Below are positions 25,010 to 36,502 of a stretch of DNA of 64,000 nucleotides, one piece after another (position 1 is the stretch's first letter; each line of letters opens with the position of its first letter). The notes beneath the pieces are model-generated. The model did not search any database. It worked only from the letters and a program-made list of their open reading frames with translations, and was not told the DNA's origin. This DNA comes from Warburgia ugandensis (taxonomy: Eukaryota > Streptophyta > Magnoliopsida > Canellales > Canellaceae). Location of the stretch: assembly GCA_035236585.1 (NCBI GenBank), contig CP141126.1, positions 71,525,414 to 71,589,413 of the forward strand, written 5' to 3'. Made by a program: the position numbers and the translations under genes.

Positions 25010-28000
25010 AAAGATTCCTATCACCGTGAAAACAAAGAGAAAAAATGAAGGTTGAGTTGAATGATCCCATCCAGAAGTCGTTCGATAAACTCCCTCCTCA
25101 TATTCGTTTGTTCAAGCAAGTCTTCTACTTTTATCTCTTCTTGTATGAGATCCCTTGTCATTGGAAGCTCTTTTTTTCCTCTTTATAAGATTTCCTTGGG
25201 ATGTCTTCCTTTATGTCCCTTCGTATTCGTTTGTTCAAGCAAATAATTCATTGCATATGTGAGGTAGTAGGTCACGTACATTTCTTCTAGATCAATGAAT
25301 ACGGAATAAATATAGACAGATTCCCCATCGTTACAGCTTGTTTATCCACTCAGCATGCGGGATTCAAGGATTATTTTGTTTAAATGAAACTTAGTCATCA
25401 ACTTGTAATTCAAAGCCCTTAGTGGGGTTTAGCTCTATCGGTCGAAGCAAGTCGATTGGTTCCAGGGCAACGCTCCTATCTGCTTTCTCAAGTTTAATAC
25501 GTCTTTTATTCCCTTCTCTATTGTGTTGGGCCTGCCTAGATCCAAATGATGTGGCTCTTCCAGTTCCAGATGTCGCATCTTGGTTAGAATCCTTTCTTAG
25601 CTTTATATACTAGGAAATGCATACTATAAAAAGTAGATCAGAGAGAAGGCTTCTTATAAGATATAGAAGTAGGGAAGGGCTTGACTAAGTAGTAAATATG
25701 GGGGGCATAGCAGGGAGGTTTATGAGAAGAAAGATTAGGCTATAGCGTGGGCACTAGAGAGGGAATGCTAGACTCCATGTTGCCTTGCAGCTTCCTTGCT
25801 TATCTCACTCGAATGCCTTCTGAAACTTTGCAATTGAAAAAGAATCTTTTGTCCATCTTCTTCTTTACTAAGGTGGGGAATCAGGAATTCTTAAACAAAG
25901 AGGGGATTTAATCTAGCCACAAAAAATTCGTGGCTACCTTCTTACTAAGAAATCTTAAGCCTTGAGCGATTGGTGTAAAAAGGAAAGCAAACAAAGGACC
26001 TGTCTTGCTGGCAAAAAAAAAAAGAAAAAAAAAAAGGAGACTCATAGGTCTTGAGGAAATGTGAGAATGGTTCCATCTATGACTAGTAAGTGAAAACAAG
26101 AAGCTTACTAAACATATTACACTCACTAAAAGAAAAGGAAGGGAGGGAGTTAGTTTGTGTAAGTCAATAAGAGGTAAGGTCTTGCTTAAGTGTGCTGTGG
26201 TATCTCCCGAGCAATAGATGAAGAGGGTCTCTCTCAGGGGTAACTCTCAATATAAGTAGGAACAGCTTTATGTACAGCTGATTGTGTAAGAGAATAGGTT
26301 CCTTCTATTCTTCCCAGAGGCAAGAGAAGCGTGCTATTCTTTGTCCTCCAAATCTTGTAAGAGAATTGAATATAGGGCTATTTCCTCCATTAATGGGTTC
26401 CCTTTTCCCTTTCGTGATTGGTTTACGTACTTGCTTGCCTGGTACTTTAATAATGTTTGCACTCTCTTTTGTTTAGTGTAAAATCCTGATCCCAGCTGAC
26501 CCCAGTATCAAAACCTTATTGTTCTAAAGGCATGGCTCTCTTGCATCTTCTTCTACTACTTTTGTAGTGGAAGTCAGTCGTGAATCTTGGTCTAACTTTG
26601 TTACCTTAGCTTGGAAAACAGCCTAGGAAACTAGGTCTCCTTCTATCGTGATATTGAGCCAAGCCTGGTACCCCTGATTGTGTTATTGATTCTATTGCCC
26701 AAGAACAATCAAACTCTTCATAGCTCTCTTCTTGTAACTAGGTAGCTAGGTAGTTAGTTGTTCCTATCCGACTAGTAGGAATGACAAGAACAAGAACTAC
26801 TAGCTACCTAGCTATTGGCTTGATAATGCACTCAAGCATAGATCCATTTTTGTACTAATACAAATGCGCACTATCAGGAGCATCTTCTTGCGAGTTTGCC
26901 TAGATATTAGGAAGTAGGGTCCTATCCTAGAAACCCAGATATACCCATCTTAGTAACGAAGGTAAGTACCTATGAAAAGATTCACTATTTCCCTTTGGGT
27001 TCTGTCTTCTTAAGTAGCTTTCCTGTAGTGTTGGCCTAGAGATCCTATTTTTTGGACAACAATACCCACTTGATTGGACAAAACGAGACCTGGGTTGACA
27101 TCCATGAGCCAATTCAAGTAAACAACAGGGTTGACCACTCGTGGATAGACTTGGCACCTCAGTGACTCAGAAATGCACCACCTCTTAGCTTCGCTTGGAT
27201 GAGCTGACCCTTCTCTTACAATACTGGCATTTCCACTTTTGCTCTTGCATTCCATAATGGGAAGAACCTCTTCGTCTATTCTCTTCAGGGGATAGCAGCA
27301 ACCTACAGGTTCGAGAGACCTGTGGAAGAGGAAGAGAAGCATGACTCTCTTATACAATAAGTAGGGAACAGAGCTACACCCTAGGACAGACTGACTCAAA
27401 GAAAAGAATGATCAGGGGAAAGATTGAATCTTGGCAGAGTGACCCACTTTATACCCATCTTGCCTATACGGGGCAAAGTCCTCACTTTAGGTTTAGGAAG
27501 AAATCCTGACATGGGAGCTAAGCTTGGATCAGAGGTGGGGGGACCTTTACTCTTACTAAATTCTATTTCATTTGTGCAACCACTCTAACTTCTATTGAGA
27601 GGCCTTTCGGGGAGAGAGCCTTTATTGGGCATATAGAAAGATGTACTCTTCTGTGCCCCGACTACGTCCTCTATTTTGTACCAACCTACTAGCAAATCTA
27701 GGAGCGGGGGGCTAGGAAAGGGGAAAGTACTGAATAAGACTAACAGATAGGCACACACAATAGAAAGAATAGAAGGAAACAGGCCTGGTTGTTTCTATGT
27801 CCCCAGTTGCATTTGGTAGGCAATCCAAAGGCAACAAATCACCTAATGACTCACTCAATCTAAGTGGAGTGAGGCCTAGCATCAGAGTTGTGTAACTATG
27901 ATTAGGTAGAAAGCCTTAGTTAGAGTGACCGGGCTATGAAGTTAGCCCATTTGGGTTTACTTAGGTTGAGCAGATGATCATGCAGACTATTTTTCATCCT

Positions 28001-29140
28001 AAAGATCGTCAACTCTTGCTCTCTTCTCTTTGGCAATCAGATAGTGGGTAAGGACAGAGGTTATAATAGATTAGATGTTCTACTAGGCTATAGGACTAAT
28101 AGCGGTAGCTGCAACCTATATATCTGATGTGCTTATCTACTGTAGTTTATGTCCTTCTAAGTACTGGTATTAAAATCAAAGAAATTCTTAAGAAAAGATG
28201 CAGAGAGGAACTCCTAGGGCTCTCTTCTCATAGCTTAGCAAGCTTGTGATCCCATCGTATGAGGGGACCATGAGAGCAGCGTAACCGCATGAGACTTCTT
28301 TTAGGACTTACATGAGTAGACTGACTAGAATCTGTTAAAAAAAAGAGGGGTAATCCAAGGCTGAGGCTAACTCAGAGCATCATTTGTGCACTGTTCATGT
28401 CAACTTAGCAGCTGGAAGCTTGTTAAAAAGGTTTTCTTGTCCTTTTTATTTAGTTAGCATTGATTGCTAATCAACTAAGGCCTTACTCAAATAGAGGCAT
28501 GAGATTCAGTTTCTTTTGTTCAACTTACTAAGGGAAAGGGAAGACCTTCGATCATGCGTAGGTGGTATTCATCATTATCATTGGATTGAGAAAGCAACGT
28601 CTTTCAATGCCTTGACAAACCTACTAATGAGATAAATGTGAGAGTTGATTATCCCAAATCAGGAACTTCCTTTCAAGAAATCAGATTACAAAGTCATTGG
28701 TCCAATGAATCAAACACTTGTCAAGATGCTCGGGTGGCGATAACTGAACATAGTTGATAGCCAAACCAAATTCATAAAAGGGGTTCTACTCCAATGAAGA
28801 GGACTCAACCGATAGAACTTAAACCCACCCCCTTATTTGAGTAAGGCCTCGCTTAGCAGAAGCAGAAGGAATCAACAAAGAACGTCACATAACAAGAAGA
28901 CGCTGCCATGACACTACGCTTAGGATTCCGCCTGGAAATGTAGGGGAGAAGAGCATCCTGTAGCTTTAAGCATGCTCAGAGCCTCTTAACTCCATCTTGA
29001 AAGAAAGGAGAGAGTTGATCAGCCGAAGTAGCAATCTCATACTTTTCCTAAGCAAAGATGGGTCTCGTAGCTGATCCTTTATTTGGAGAGGACTTAACCA
29101 AAGGCATTGAAACCCTTGGTTAAATGAGGAAAAAATCTTT
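25010..29140. other. Block with plant mitochondrial character (candidate NUMT)
   Basis: The composition changes here: visibly higher GC than the flanks, frequent GGAAAGG, AAGAAAG, CTTTCTT and TCCTC words, short perfect inverted repeats (for example TAGCCAC/GTGGCTA at about 25,914-25,936 and an imperfect one at about 26,741-26,815), and no simple retroelement signature. This texture is typical of intergenic plant mitochondrial DNA. I could not identify any mitochondrial gene, rRNA or tRNA in it, so the origin is an inference. Edges are approximate. Open frames up to 129 codons (27,010-27,399, minus) are unrecognised. Confidence 0.38.
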
Positions 29141-29197
29141 CATCTATTACCTATCTTATTTAGTTCCAGGTGCAGCCTCGGTGGGTAAGATATGGAT

Positions 29198-29293
29198 GGA
29201 AACATGTACATGTAGAAAATTTTGTGAAACTCATAATTGTTGAAACTCACGGATTAGAGAATTTTGTGAAAGGAAACATGTACATGTAGAAAA
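29198..29293 (+). repeat. Short direct repeat at the edge of the transposon gene region
   Basis: GGAAACATGTACATGTAGAA occurs near 29,198 and again near 29,271, 73 bp apart, with a shared AATTTTGTGAAA nearby. It sits just right of the mitochondrial-looking block and left of the Myb-like gene. Confidence 0.7.
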
Positions 29294-29389
29294 CATTTTG
29301 TTTTCACTTGGACTGAGATAAAGTTCTATAAATACTCATAAAGCTACCTTGGGTGAAATTGGGCTATTAACAAATCCCTTTCTTTTTAG

Positions 29390-30521
29390 ATGTCTCACAA
29401 AAGAAAGGAAAGAGTTCCTGTGTCATCTAATTTGGTTGATAGTGAAGATTCGAACATAGTGTCTGAAGGCATACTTGAGGGAGATAAATGGCCTTATAAT
29501 AAATGGACTAAGGAATAAGAGGACTTTATCCTTGAAACACTCTATGATGAAATCATAGAGGGTAGGATCGTCACAACGAGGAGTATGCCAAAGGGTGTGG
29601 TGATTAAGGAATTGTTGCTTTGCTTCAAAATCTGATTTGGAGTTGATTTGATGATGAACCAGTTGAATATGAAGATAAGGCTTTCCAAGAGCAAGTCTGT
29701 TACACTTGCAAATTTCAAGAATGGAGACTTAGGCTTAGGGTGGGATGTAGAGAGAGATTGCTTCCTTGCAACTCTGGAGATAATGAATAGCCACTTGTAG
29801 GTAATGCGTTATTACAATAGTATAGTACTTAACATCACCTTTATAATTCCCTCACAAATGTTAGTGTGTCTGCTTAGTCTAATCTGGAAGCTCATTGCTT
29901 ATTGGCAGAAATTTATGGAACTATGAATACCTGGAGATAGTGTTTGGGGGGAGCAATGCCAATGGATAATTTTGCTTTAGGATTAATATTTCTGCAAAAG
30001 ATGAGGCACTCCGAGACTGGAGCATGTGTGGCAAACAATGTACACAACTATTTGAGGAAGTATACAAACTAGACATGTCAAATGTGGATGCTGATGCATT
30101 TGACTCACATGTCCCATATTACTAGGGAGAAGTAGAAGGGGATAATGATGGATTGCACCCACAAGATCCATCAGAAGACATTCGGCAACCCTGTGTTTGG
30201 CCAGCTGCCTCCAACACATCATCTTCTATTCCCTCATCTATGATTATTAACCCATGGCAAGTGAGGGAAAAAGGGAAAAAAGCTAGTCAGCCCATGTCCT
30301 CAACATCTAATCATCCCCACTTAGTAATTGATCCTTCCATTGTATTAAGGCTAGAAAGACTAGTGGGTTTGGACAGCATGGCATGGATGACTGCAATTGA
30401 TAGTTTGGAGGGTCTGACTAAGTTAGACAGAGTTAAGGAGTATACTATTTTGCAAAAAGTAGACCTAGGCTTTAGGACTTTTTTACTAGTTGGCCTTAGG
30501 AGAGACAACTACTATATGTGA
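29390..30521 (+). pseudogene. Myb/SANT-like DNA-binding protein of PIF/Harbinger (ORF1)
   Basis: From ATG at 29,390 the product begins MSHKRKERVPVSSN and carries a Myb/SANT-like helix signature, KWTKE-EDFILETLYDEI, around residues 38-56, the hallmark of the accessory DNA-binding protein that helps PIF/Harbinger transposases reach the element ends. Codon 43 (29,516-29,518) is TAA inside this domain, and further stops follow. The C-terminal part (30,153-30,521) ends with AWMTAIDSLEGLTKLDRV and FRTFLLVGL, matching the C-terminal tail usual in plant Myb/SANT-like proteins of this group. Introns are likely but not resolved. It precedes the transposase on the same strand by about 500 bp. Not functional as it stands. 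Confidence 0.72.
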
Positions 30522-31045
30522 AGATGCATTTGTAAGAGAGTGCACTGTTTGAGAGACCTATCTAGTTTGATTACAATCACTTTGTGGGTTTTGTTGTTTG
30601 AAACTTTGATGTGTGTTTCTATATTGGACCATCGATATTAATTACTTGTATTGATGGACGTATTTTAAGACCATGTAATAGATCTCGTTAGTCGAGGCAC
30701 TTTAGTAAGTGTCTTATTTTAGGTTGTTTGTTTGCGATACTCTTGTATTTCTAGCATATGCTTCAATATATGATTTTCTATGTTGAATTTTTATGCTTGG
30801 AAATGTTGATTATCAAGTGTAACTTATCACATGCATGACCTGTGAAATGCTTGAAAAATGTAGGAGACTCTATTGAAAATTCATTAAAAAGAAAGCAAAT
30901 GTTGTTGTTATCTATGTTTGTAGCTATTGCACAAATGTTGTTCTCTACCCATCATTGTTTTCATCTACATCAATGAAAGGCAATGGCCCATGGGATTCCA
31001 CAAAGCATTGCATTCAATGATGAAGTGATTCATGAAGTGTAGCAT

Positions 31046-32283
31046 GTGGTGAGCATGACTGCATCATTGATACTTGCACAAATTAGGCAACATGAGGAGG
31101 AGGATGGTGCACTACATATGCACAGGGCCCGACCTATGCATGTAAAAAAAAAAAAAAAACTCAAGGTTACATGGAATTTCGTTAAGTTTATGAAGAAGCT
31201 GGGACAAGATTTCAAAAATTATACAGAATTCATCAGTTCTAGTTTGATAAATTAGTTAGTATTTTTCAAAATGATGGCCTCTTATTTGCAAGCCGTTGGG
31301 TGACAGTAGAGGAGATAGTGGCAACATTCCTAATGATTGTCGATCAGGACTTGAGGTACGAACCTGCAGTGAAGGATCTTTTCAGATCCACTTATACCAT
31401 TAGTACTAACTTTCACAAGGTCTTTCATGAATTGTTGCTATTGTACAGTGGCCTCATGGCTCCTCATGCAACTGAAGACCACCCAGAGATTACAAATAAC
31501 TATTAGAGAGACAACCACTTCACAGTACCTTCATTTGTCTTTTCATCTTTAATGCAACACTTTTGGATGTTGTACACTTAACATTCACTTTGTCATATCA
31601 TTAGCAGGGTTGCATTGGAGCTACTGATGGGGCGTTGATCCCATCTAAAGTTTTTGGTGTGGGTCCTCGTGAATTGACAAGGTGGCGTAATAGGAAAGGT
31701 TTCATTGCACAGAATCTTCTTGCATGTTGTAATTTTGACATGCAATTCACCTATGTGTTGATTGGCTTTGAGGGAGCTGCACATGACTCCACTATAATGA
31801 AAGAAGATCTTATGAGAGAAGGAGCATGGTTGAAAATTCCTGAGGGCAAATAAATTATGTTAATATTTGGTCTTTAATAGGTTCTATCTTAATAGTTCAT
31901 CGTAATAACTGACGTGGTTATGGTGCAGGGAAGTACTACCTAGTTGACGAGGGTTATGCAAATAGACAATAGTTTCTTATGCCTTATAGAAAGACTAGGT
32001 ATCACCTGAAGGAGTTTGGCCAGATTTCTAATTCTCAAGTCTGTGCCTCTCTTTCCTCTTAGTACATAGATTAATCTTGTGAAAGCATTATGTGCACTCC
32101 ATAATTTTATGCAGCAAGGACGCATTGACGACACGTGACTAGTAGAGGAGATGGGGGAGAATCCTAATTCTCAATGCGACAATGATAATGACAATGTACT
32201 ATTGAGTAGTGATTCAAAAGATGAAGTTGTCACGGTTGTAGACTTGGAAAGGGTGAATGCAGGAATTCAAGTGCTGTGTGGGG
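31046..32283 (+). pseudogene. PIF/Harbinger DDE transposase (ORF2)
   Basis: The family landmarks come in order: a long helical N-terminal part (31,290-31,510), CIGATDGALIP with the first catalytic Asp at 31,625-31,627, the QFTYVLIGFEGAAHDS motif near 31,745-31,790, and YYLVDEGYANR with the second Asp at 31,946-31,948, followed by PYRKTRYHLKEF. The next recognised phrase is ALCALHNFM near 32,080. In relatives about 40 residues containing the final catalytic Glu lie between the last two motifs; here only about 50 bases remain, so the Glu block is deleted. Two introns are likely, ending at AG just before 31,608 and 31,928. In-frame stops also occur. Such a protein could not catalyse transposition. 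Confidence 0.82.
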
Positions 32284-32602
32284 ATGAGATGGAGATGTGA
32301 GGTTTGCAAGTAGCCCTAATGAGTGAAGATAATTCATAGAGCATGCAATTACGCCCTACCCAAGAGTTTGCTTGATGAGATGCTGCTCCTTGGCGTGCTT
32401 CCATTGCATAAAAAATTTGTTTCGATTATGTTCATAGAAACAACCAGTAATTATGCGTTCATGAGAAGGAACAAGTCATTGCAATATATCTCTTAAAAAA
32501 TATTTAATTACTTTGTTACGAAATGTCAAATGATGACTGCTTCTGTTAATTGTGTGTTTTACTCTCATAGTAAAATATCCTTCATGTTGTCTACTTACAG
32601 GA

Positions 32603-32998
32603 ATGGAGCAAAACCCTCATCCCTTGTGTGCATGTGGTCGAGGGCCTATGCTACTGCTCCAGGTGCATTCCAAGCCCAATCATGGCAAGTGGTATTTTCA
32701 TTGCCCTACCAACGAACAACATAGGGGATGGTTCATCTGGCTTGATGAGTACATGTCGGTTGAGCTACCACCCTTACCACCATTTGGGACTACAATGCGC
32801 TAGAGAGAACAGTTGGATGCTCTAAGGTTCGATCCAAATGTGGTGCCAAAGACCGTTGATGTATTACAAGATGGAGGGAAAGACCATGTCTCCCTCTTAT
32901 TTAATGCCCCCTCCTCATCCTTTAATGTAGTAGCATATGTCGTTGGTGGACTTCTACTTGTAATTATCATGCTTATGATTGTGCCTTTGTTTATGTAA
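32603..32998 (+). pseudogene. GRF-type zinc-finger ORF with C-terminal membrane segment
   Basis: Starting at MEQNPHPLCACGRGP, the sequence has the GRF finger pattern: CxCG, then KPNHGKWYFHCP and HRGWFIWLDEY (residues about 8-53). The Cys-x-Cys, the later Cys and a His are in the positions expected of the four zinc ligands. After a Pro-rich stretch there is one in-frame TAG (32,801-32,803), then in the same frame REQLDALRFDP and a hydrophobic tail, VAYVVGGLLLVIIMLMIVPL, before the stop at 32,998. Plant GRF proteins of the At4g04775 kind share this finger-plus-terminal-membrane-helix layout. A CAG acceptor-like site just before the ATG hints at an upstream exon. It is not a usual PIF/Harbinger gene, so it is probably captured. 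Confidence 0.7.
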
Positions 32999-34854
32999 AA
33001 CTTATCTTCTAACTTTCGTGCAATTACTTTTGCTTTTAGTCATCTACCTTCTAATTATGATTTGTTTCTCTCACTACCATCTAATGGATTTGATTTGCAA
33101 CTATGTTTACATATGGTAATGTTTCTATCTCATAGAACATATTTGTGTTTGTGTTACCATATGAATATTGATTGGTGCTCTTCTATGAACTTCATATCGG
33201 GGTCTTTGACATGGCTGAGAGAGGAAGTTGAATCCAAGTAAGTGGTACTATCTTTCTTGTTCTCATTCAAGTTTCTATTATTTGTTTCACTTTATTTCTT
33301 TGGAGCTAATGGATCCTTATTGTATTTATTTAGTTTTGCTGAGTTCTCTGTGATTATGCTCATTTAACGGCATATGTTTGGAATTTTCTAATGAAGAGGC
33401 ACACTATTTTCTATATCTTAGATATTGTTCTTGCAGATTCAAGATAGGACTTCAGTTTGCCAACTTACAAATGGTAGAAGTGCCACAACCTAATTGATGC
33501 ATTCCTTGCCCATGAAATCATTCAACCCTGATGTGCTATGTGTTGGAGATAGTTGTGGTGTATGACATATATGGTTGGAACAGGCGAAGTTGATTGTTTA
33601 TTTGTCTCTTTGGTTTAGGCATGAATAGAACAAGTCATGCTTTATCTTCCTCAAAGGTTGAAACCAAGTTGAAGCATATAGTCTTCTAAAACCAAATTGG
33701 AGCATATAGTCTGCTTATTCCTACTTTCAAAAGCTATACTATGGTTTTAGGGCCTCATTTTCTAATTTGATCTTTAATTCTGAATGAGGGTCAAAGTACC
33801 AATCCAATGTCTTTGCTAATAATATTGATACTGGTGTGATCTTTAAGTACTTGCTTTCTCTTCTTTGTGGTAGATGGAGTGAAGACTGGAGCTGAGCCTA
33901 GTTTAGTCAATACGTGAATCTTGTATAAATGAATGCCAAAAAACCTATATCAGGGTTCCTCAAATAGATAAATTGATTTTACTACCACTATCTCTGTCTC
34001 TCTCAAGCTTGACCTTGATTTTCCAGGTGTGAGAATCTCGATTCTTCTTTTTGCTTCTAGTTGGAAAATGTTCATCTCTATAGACATTTTTAATGGCATG
34101 CTGGTTTTACCACTCTTTATTTCCAAATTTGTTTACGTGTATTCACCTGTTATACCAATTTGATGTTCTTAGATTCTAACTACATCTTTTCTAGTTTTTT
34201 TCTTATCTTCCACTACTTCTGATATACACTTTGTCTGGATAGATAAAGAATAGACCCTACCTAGCATGCTAATATCTTTCAGCTGGTAGAAGAGAACTTT
34301 ATATATAAGAATATGATATCAATGGGTGCTACTTATTTCTTAATACAAAGAAAATTTCATTGAGATGGTAAATTTCTTAAGAGATGTTTTTTCTTTGGAT
34401 GTAGAGTATACTACTTATGTTTCATGTGTGCTTACATTCCTTTAGGTTCACTATTGATGCACTTGGAAGATGGGAATGGAGTGGTGTTTCTTCCTTACTA
34501 TGATATGCTTTAGAAGTGAAATGTGAGTTTGTGTCCAAGTGGGTTGTTGACTATAGGATGCACTTGGGCTCTATTGGCACCGATGCTTTATTCCTGCATT
34601 CAGAAGTCTTCCTAGGAGCAATGCATGGGTAGACGTGGTAGACAATAGTGATTAGTATTATACAAGGCATCTATTGCATTGTGGGGCTTCATCATTTCGA
34701 AAAGAGAACTGTGAGCTATGTAAAGATTATGTTACACCATACCATTCATGCAAATTTATGTTACATCATGCAAATTTTTTGTATTATGGATTACTGTTGG
34801 ATATTATATTTTCATGAAGTACGTGGACTTCTCAAGCTGCAAGTAGTTCACGAA
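32999..34854. other. Gene-free stretch in the transposon
   Basis: AT-rich; nothing coding recognised between the GRF ORF and the antisense FtsH fragment. It may include intron or 3' UTR sequence of captured genes. Confidence 0.4.
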
Positions 34855-36055
34855 TAGGTATTTCATTGATTGTATTTGCTGGAATGTCAATAAACTCAAA
34901 TGCGATTGCTCTTAACTCATCTCCTTTTCTAACAGCACCTCCACCAGCTTGTCAATGGCTTCTCAGTTATTCCTTTTGTGGGTCTTTGCAATTTCATGTG
35001 CATTGTCTATAATTGCCTTTATTGATTTATCAATATCTTCTACAAGCTTTTCTAACATGGAATTCCTTGCTAGCATCCTCAGTATGGCATCATTGCTTTG
35101 TAGTGCTGAATCTATCAATGCCCATGGCCCAATCTCAGACATGTTGTATATGGTTACATCTACCAAGCCATAAAATAATAAAAAAGAACTTGTTACTGAG
35201 TGTACTGATAAAGAACAAAATCTTATATAACAAATAGAGCACCATGTCTTTCTCCCTAACATTTGAGTTTAAAAATGAAAATAATTGGTATGGACTAAGT
35301 TTTCTCCATTTTAAATATGCAATTTGTGTGGTTGATACTATTCTTTTCCACCTTTGCTATTCTATAAATTAAGGAAAAGAGTGTAAATCTAGCTATTTTT
35401 CACAGCATGATATGATTGGTAGTAAAGTATATAGAAGATTTCGCGTGCCTATTCAATATCACTTAATGCAGAGTATATAGAAGATCTCTAACATAGTAGG
35501 TAAAGCCTATTCTAACTTTCTTGTTCCATTGTCTTCACAGAGTTGAAAGGAGATTGTAAATGACATGGGTTGTTAAGTCAAAACATAGTCAAAAGAACTT
35601 AGATTCCTTTCAGTTCTGGAGCTACAAATTTTGTCCATTGAAGCTAGTGTTGTCTACGGTATACTTTTCCATGTAATAGACAAGTAGAGAAACTTCTGCA
35701 AAGGTGGCCATGAACATAAATTTCCAAATTTTAAATATTAAAATAAATTATGGAAACATTTTTGTCTTTTGTCTAAACAACACCTTCCATTTGTGTCTAA
35801 GTTGCAAATGATATTAGAGCATAATCTTTTACTTGTTTGTCAAACCTTCTTGGTCGAAGAAGAACTTGGTTAAGTACTCTAGGCCTATTAGTGGCAGCAA
35901 TAACAGTTACTCCATTACAAAAGGCAAATACTTCCATATTGTTAACTAGTTCAGACTTTGTTCCCTCTCATCATTTCCACCTCCAATCCTCGTTGTATGT
36001 GGAAAAGCTACTCTTGAGTTCTACCCTGGCAGTAATAGAACTTCACAAAAGGTAA
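34855..36055 (-). pseudogene. FTSH: Chloroplast FtsH metalloprotease gene fragment
   Basis: The minus strand encodes two pieces of a thylakoid FtsH in the right order. At about 36,000-35,830 are GGGNDEREQSLN, VTVIAATNRP and LRPRRFDKQV, which form the second-region-of-homology of the AAA+ ATPase. At about 35,165-34,858 are MSEIGPWALIDSALQSNDAI, RMLARNSM, EKLVEDIDKSIK, AHEIAKTH, EAIDKLVEVLLEKE and a decayed DELRAI, which is the C-terminal tail after the protease domain. The wording is closest to the FTSH6/FTSH2 type. About 650 bp between the pieces holds no clear exon, and the zinc-binding HEAGH exon is not seen. Reading frames are interrupted. Because order and intron-like gaps are kept, DNA-level capture seems likelier than retroposition. 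Confidence 0.82.
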
Positions 36056-36224
36056 GGGAAAGCCCAGATAGCAAGACGGTTAAGATGAATGGCCCAAATC
36101 AATGAAGAAACTAGGCTCCTCATGTACTTTTACCGTAAAATCCCTTGGCCTTGGGAATATCATGGCATAGATGAATAGCTTTAGATGAATGGCTGAGATC
36201 ATTGATGAATATCAAAGTGCTTGT

Positions 36225-36465
36225 TGACATCATGGCATATGTCAGAAATGCATCTTATTTAACTATGATATCTGAGAGGCATATGTTTCTCATATCTGAG
36301 GCATATCTCAGATATCATCAAAAATATCACTAGAGAATCGCCAGAGATTTCACAGAACAAATATCACATATCTCAGATATCATACAAGATATCACAAAAC
36401 ATATGACACATATCTCAGATATCACACAAGATATGATCGGAGATATCACAAAAGATGTGCCAACA
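36225..36465 (+). repeat. Right subterminal repeats rich in GATATC
   Basis: Six GATATC palindromes, mostly as CATATCTCAGATATCA-type units. A ~45-bp stretch at about 36,229 (CATCATGGCATATG, then AGAAATGCATCTTATTTAAC) is a same-orientation copy of 22,258-22,300 at the left end, so the ends share direct as well as inverted repeats. Confidence 0.72.
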
Positions 36466-36499
36466 AAATGCCAAACATGTGCCATTAAATAAACCCCCC
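36466..36499 (-). repeat. Right terminal inverted repeat
   Basis: It ends AAATAAACCCCCC and is the imperfect reverse complement of 22,217-22,250 (29 of 34 positions). Confidence 0.88.
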
Positions 36500-36502
36500 T
36501 TA
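36500..36502. other. TTA target-site duplication, right
   Basis: TTA following the last C of the right terminal repeat, matching 22,214-22,216. Confidence 0.85.

Larger units (their letters stand above)
22217..36499 (+). mobile_element. PIF/Harbinger DNA transposon, 14.3 kb, with cargo
   Basis: Both ends begin GGGGGGTTTATTTAA in inverted orientation and are flanked by TTA (22,214-22,216 and 36,500-36,502), the PIF/Harbinger target duplication. Inside are the family's two genes, a Myb/SANT-like DNA-binding ORF (29,390) and a DDE transposase (31,046), both on the + strand and both disabled. PIF/Harbinger elements are usually a few kilobases, so about 10 kb here is cargo or later insertion: tandem repeats (22,600-23,530), a mitochondrial-looking block (about 25,010-29,140), a GRF zinc-finger ORF (32,603) and an antisense FtsH fragment (34,855-36,055). 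Coordinates of the ends are read directly; the cargo interpretation is inference. Confidence 0.85.

Noticed and set aside
26741-26815. Imperfect inverted repeat with CTAGGTAGCTAGGTAG/CTAGCTACCTAG text
   Set aside because: Considered as the terminus of a small transposon, but there is no target duplication and the arms match imperfectly; kept only as part of the texture of the block.
27010-27399. 129-codon frame in the mitochondrial-looking block
   Set aside because: Unrecognised and in a region with overlapping frames on the same strand (26,927-27,157); no start context or homology I can name.
30311-30508. Minus-strand frame opposite the Myb-like C-terminus
   Set aside because: A shadow of the plus-strand coding sequence, which is the recognisable one.
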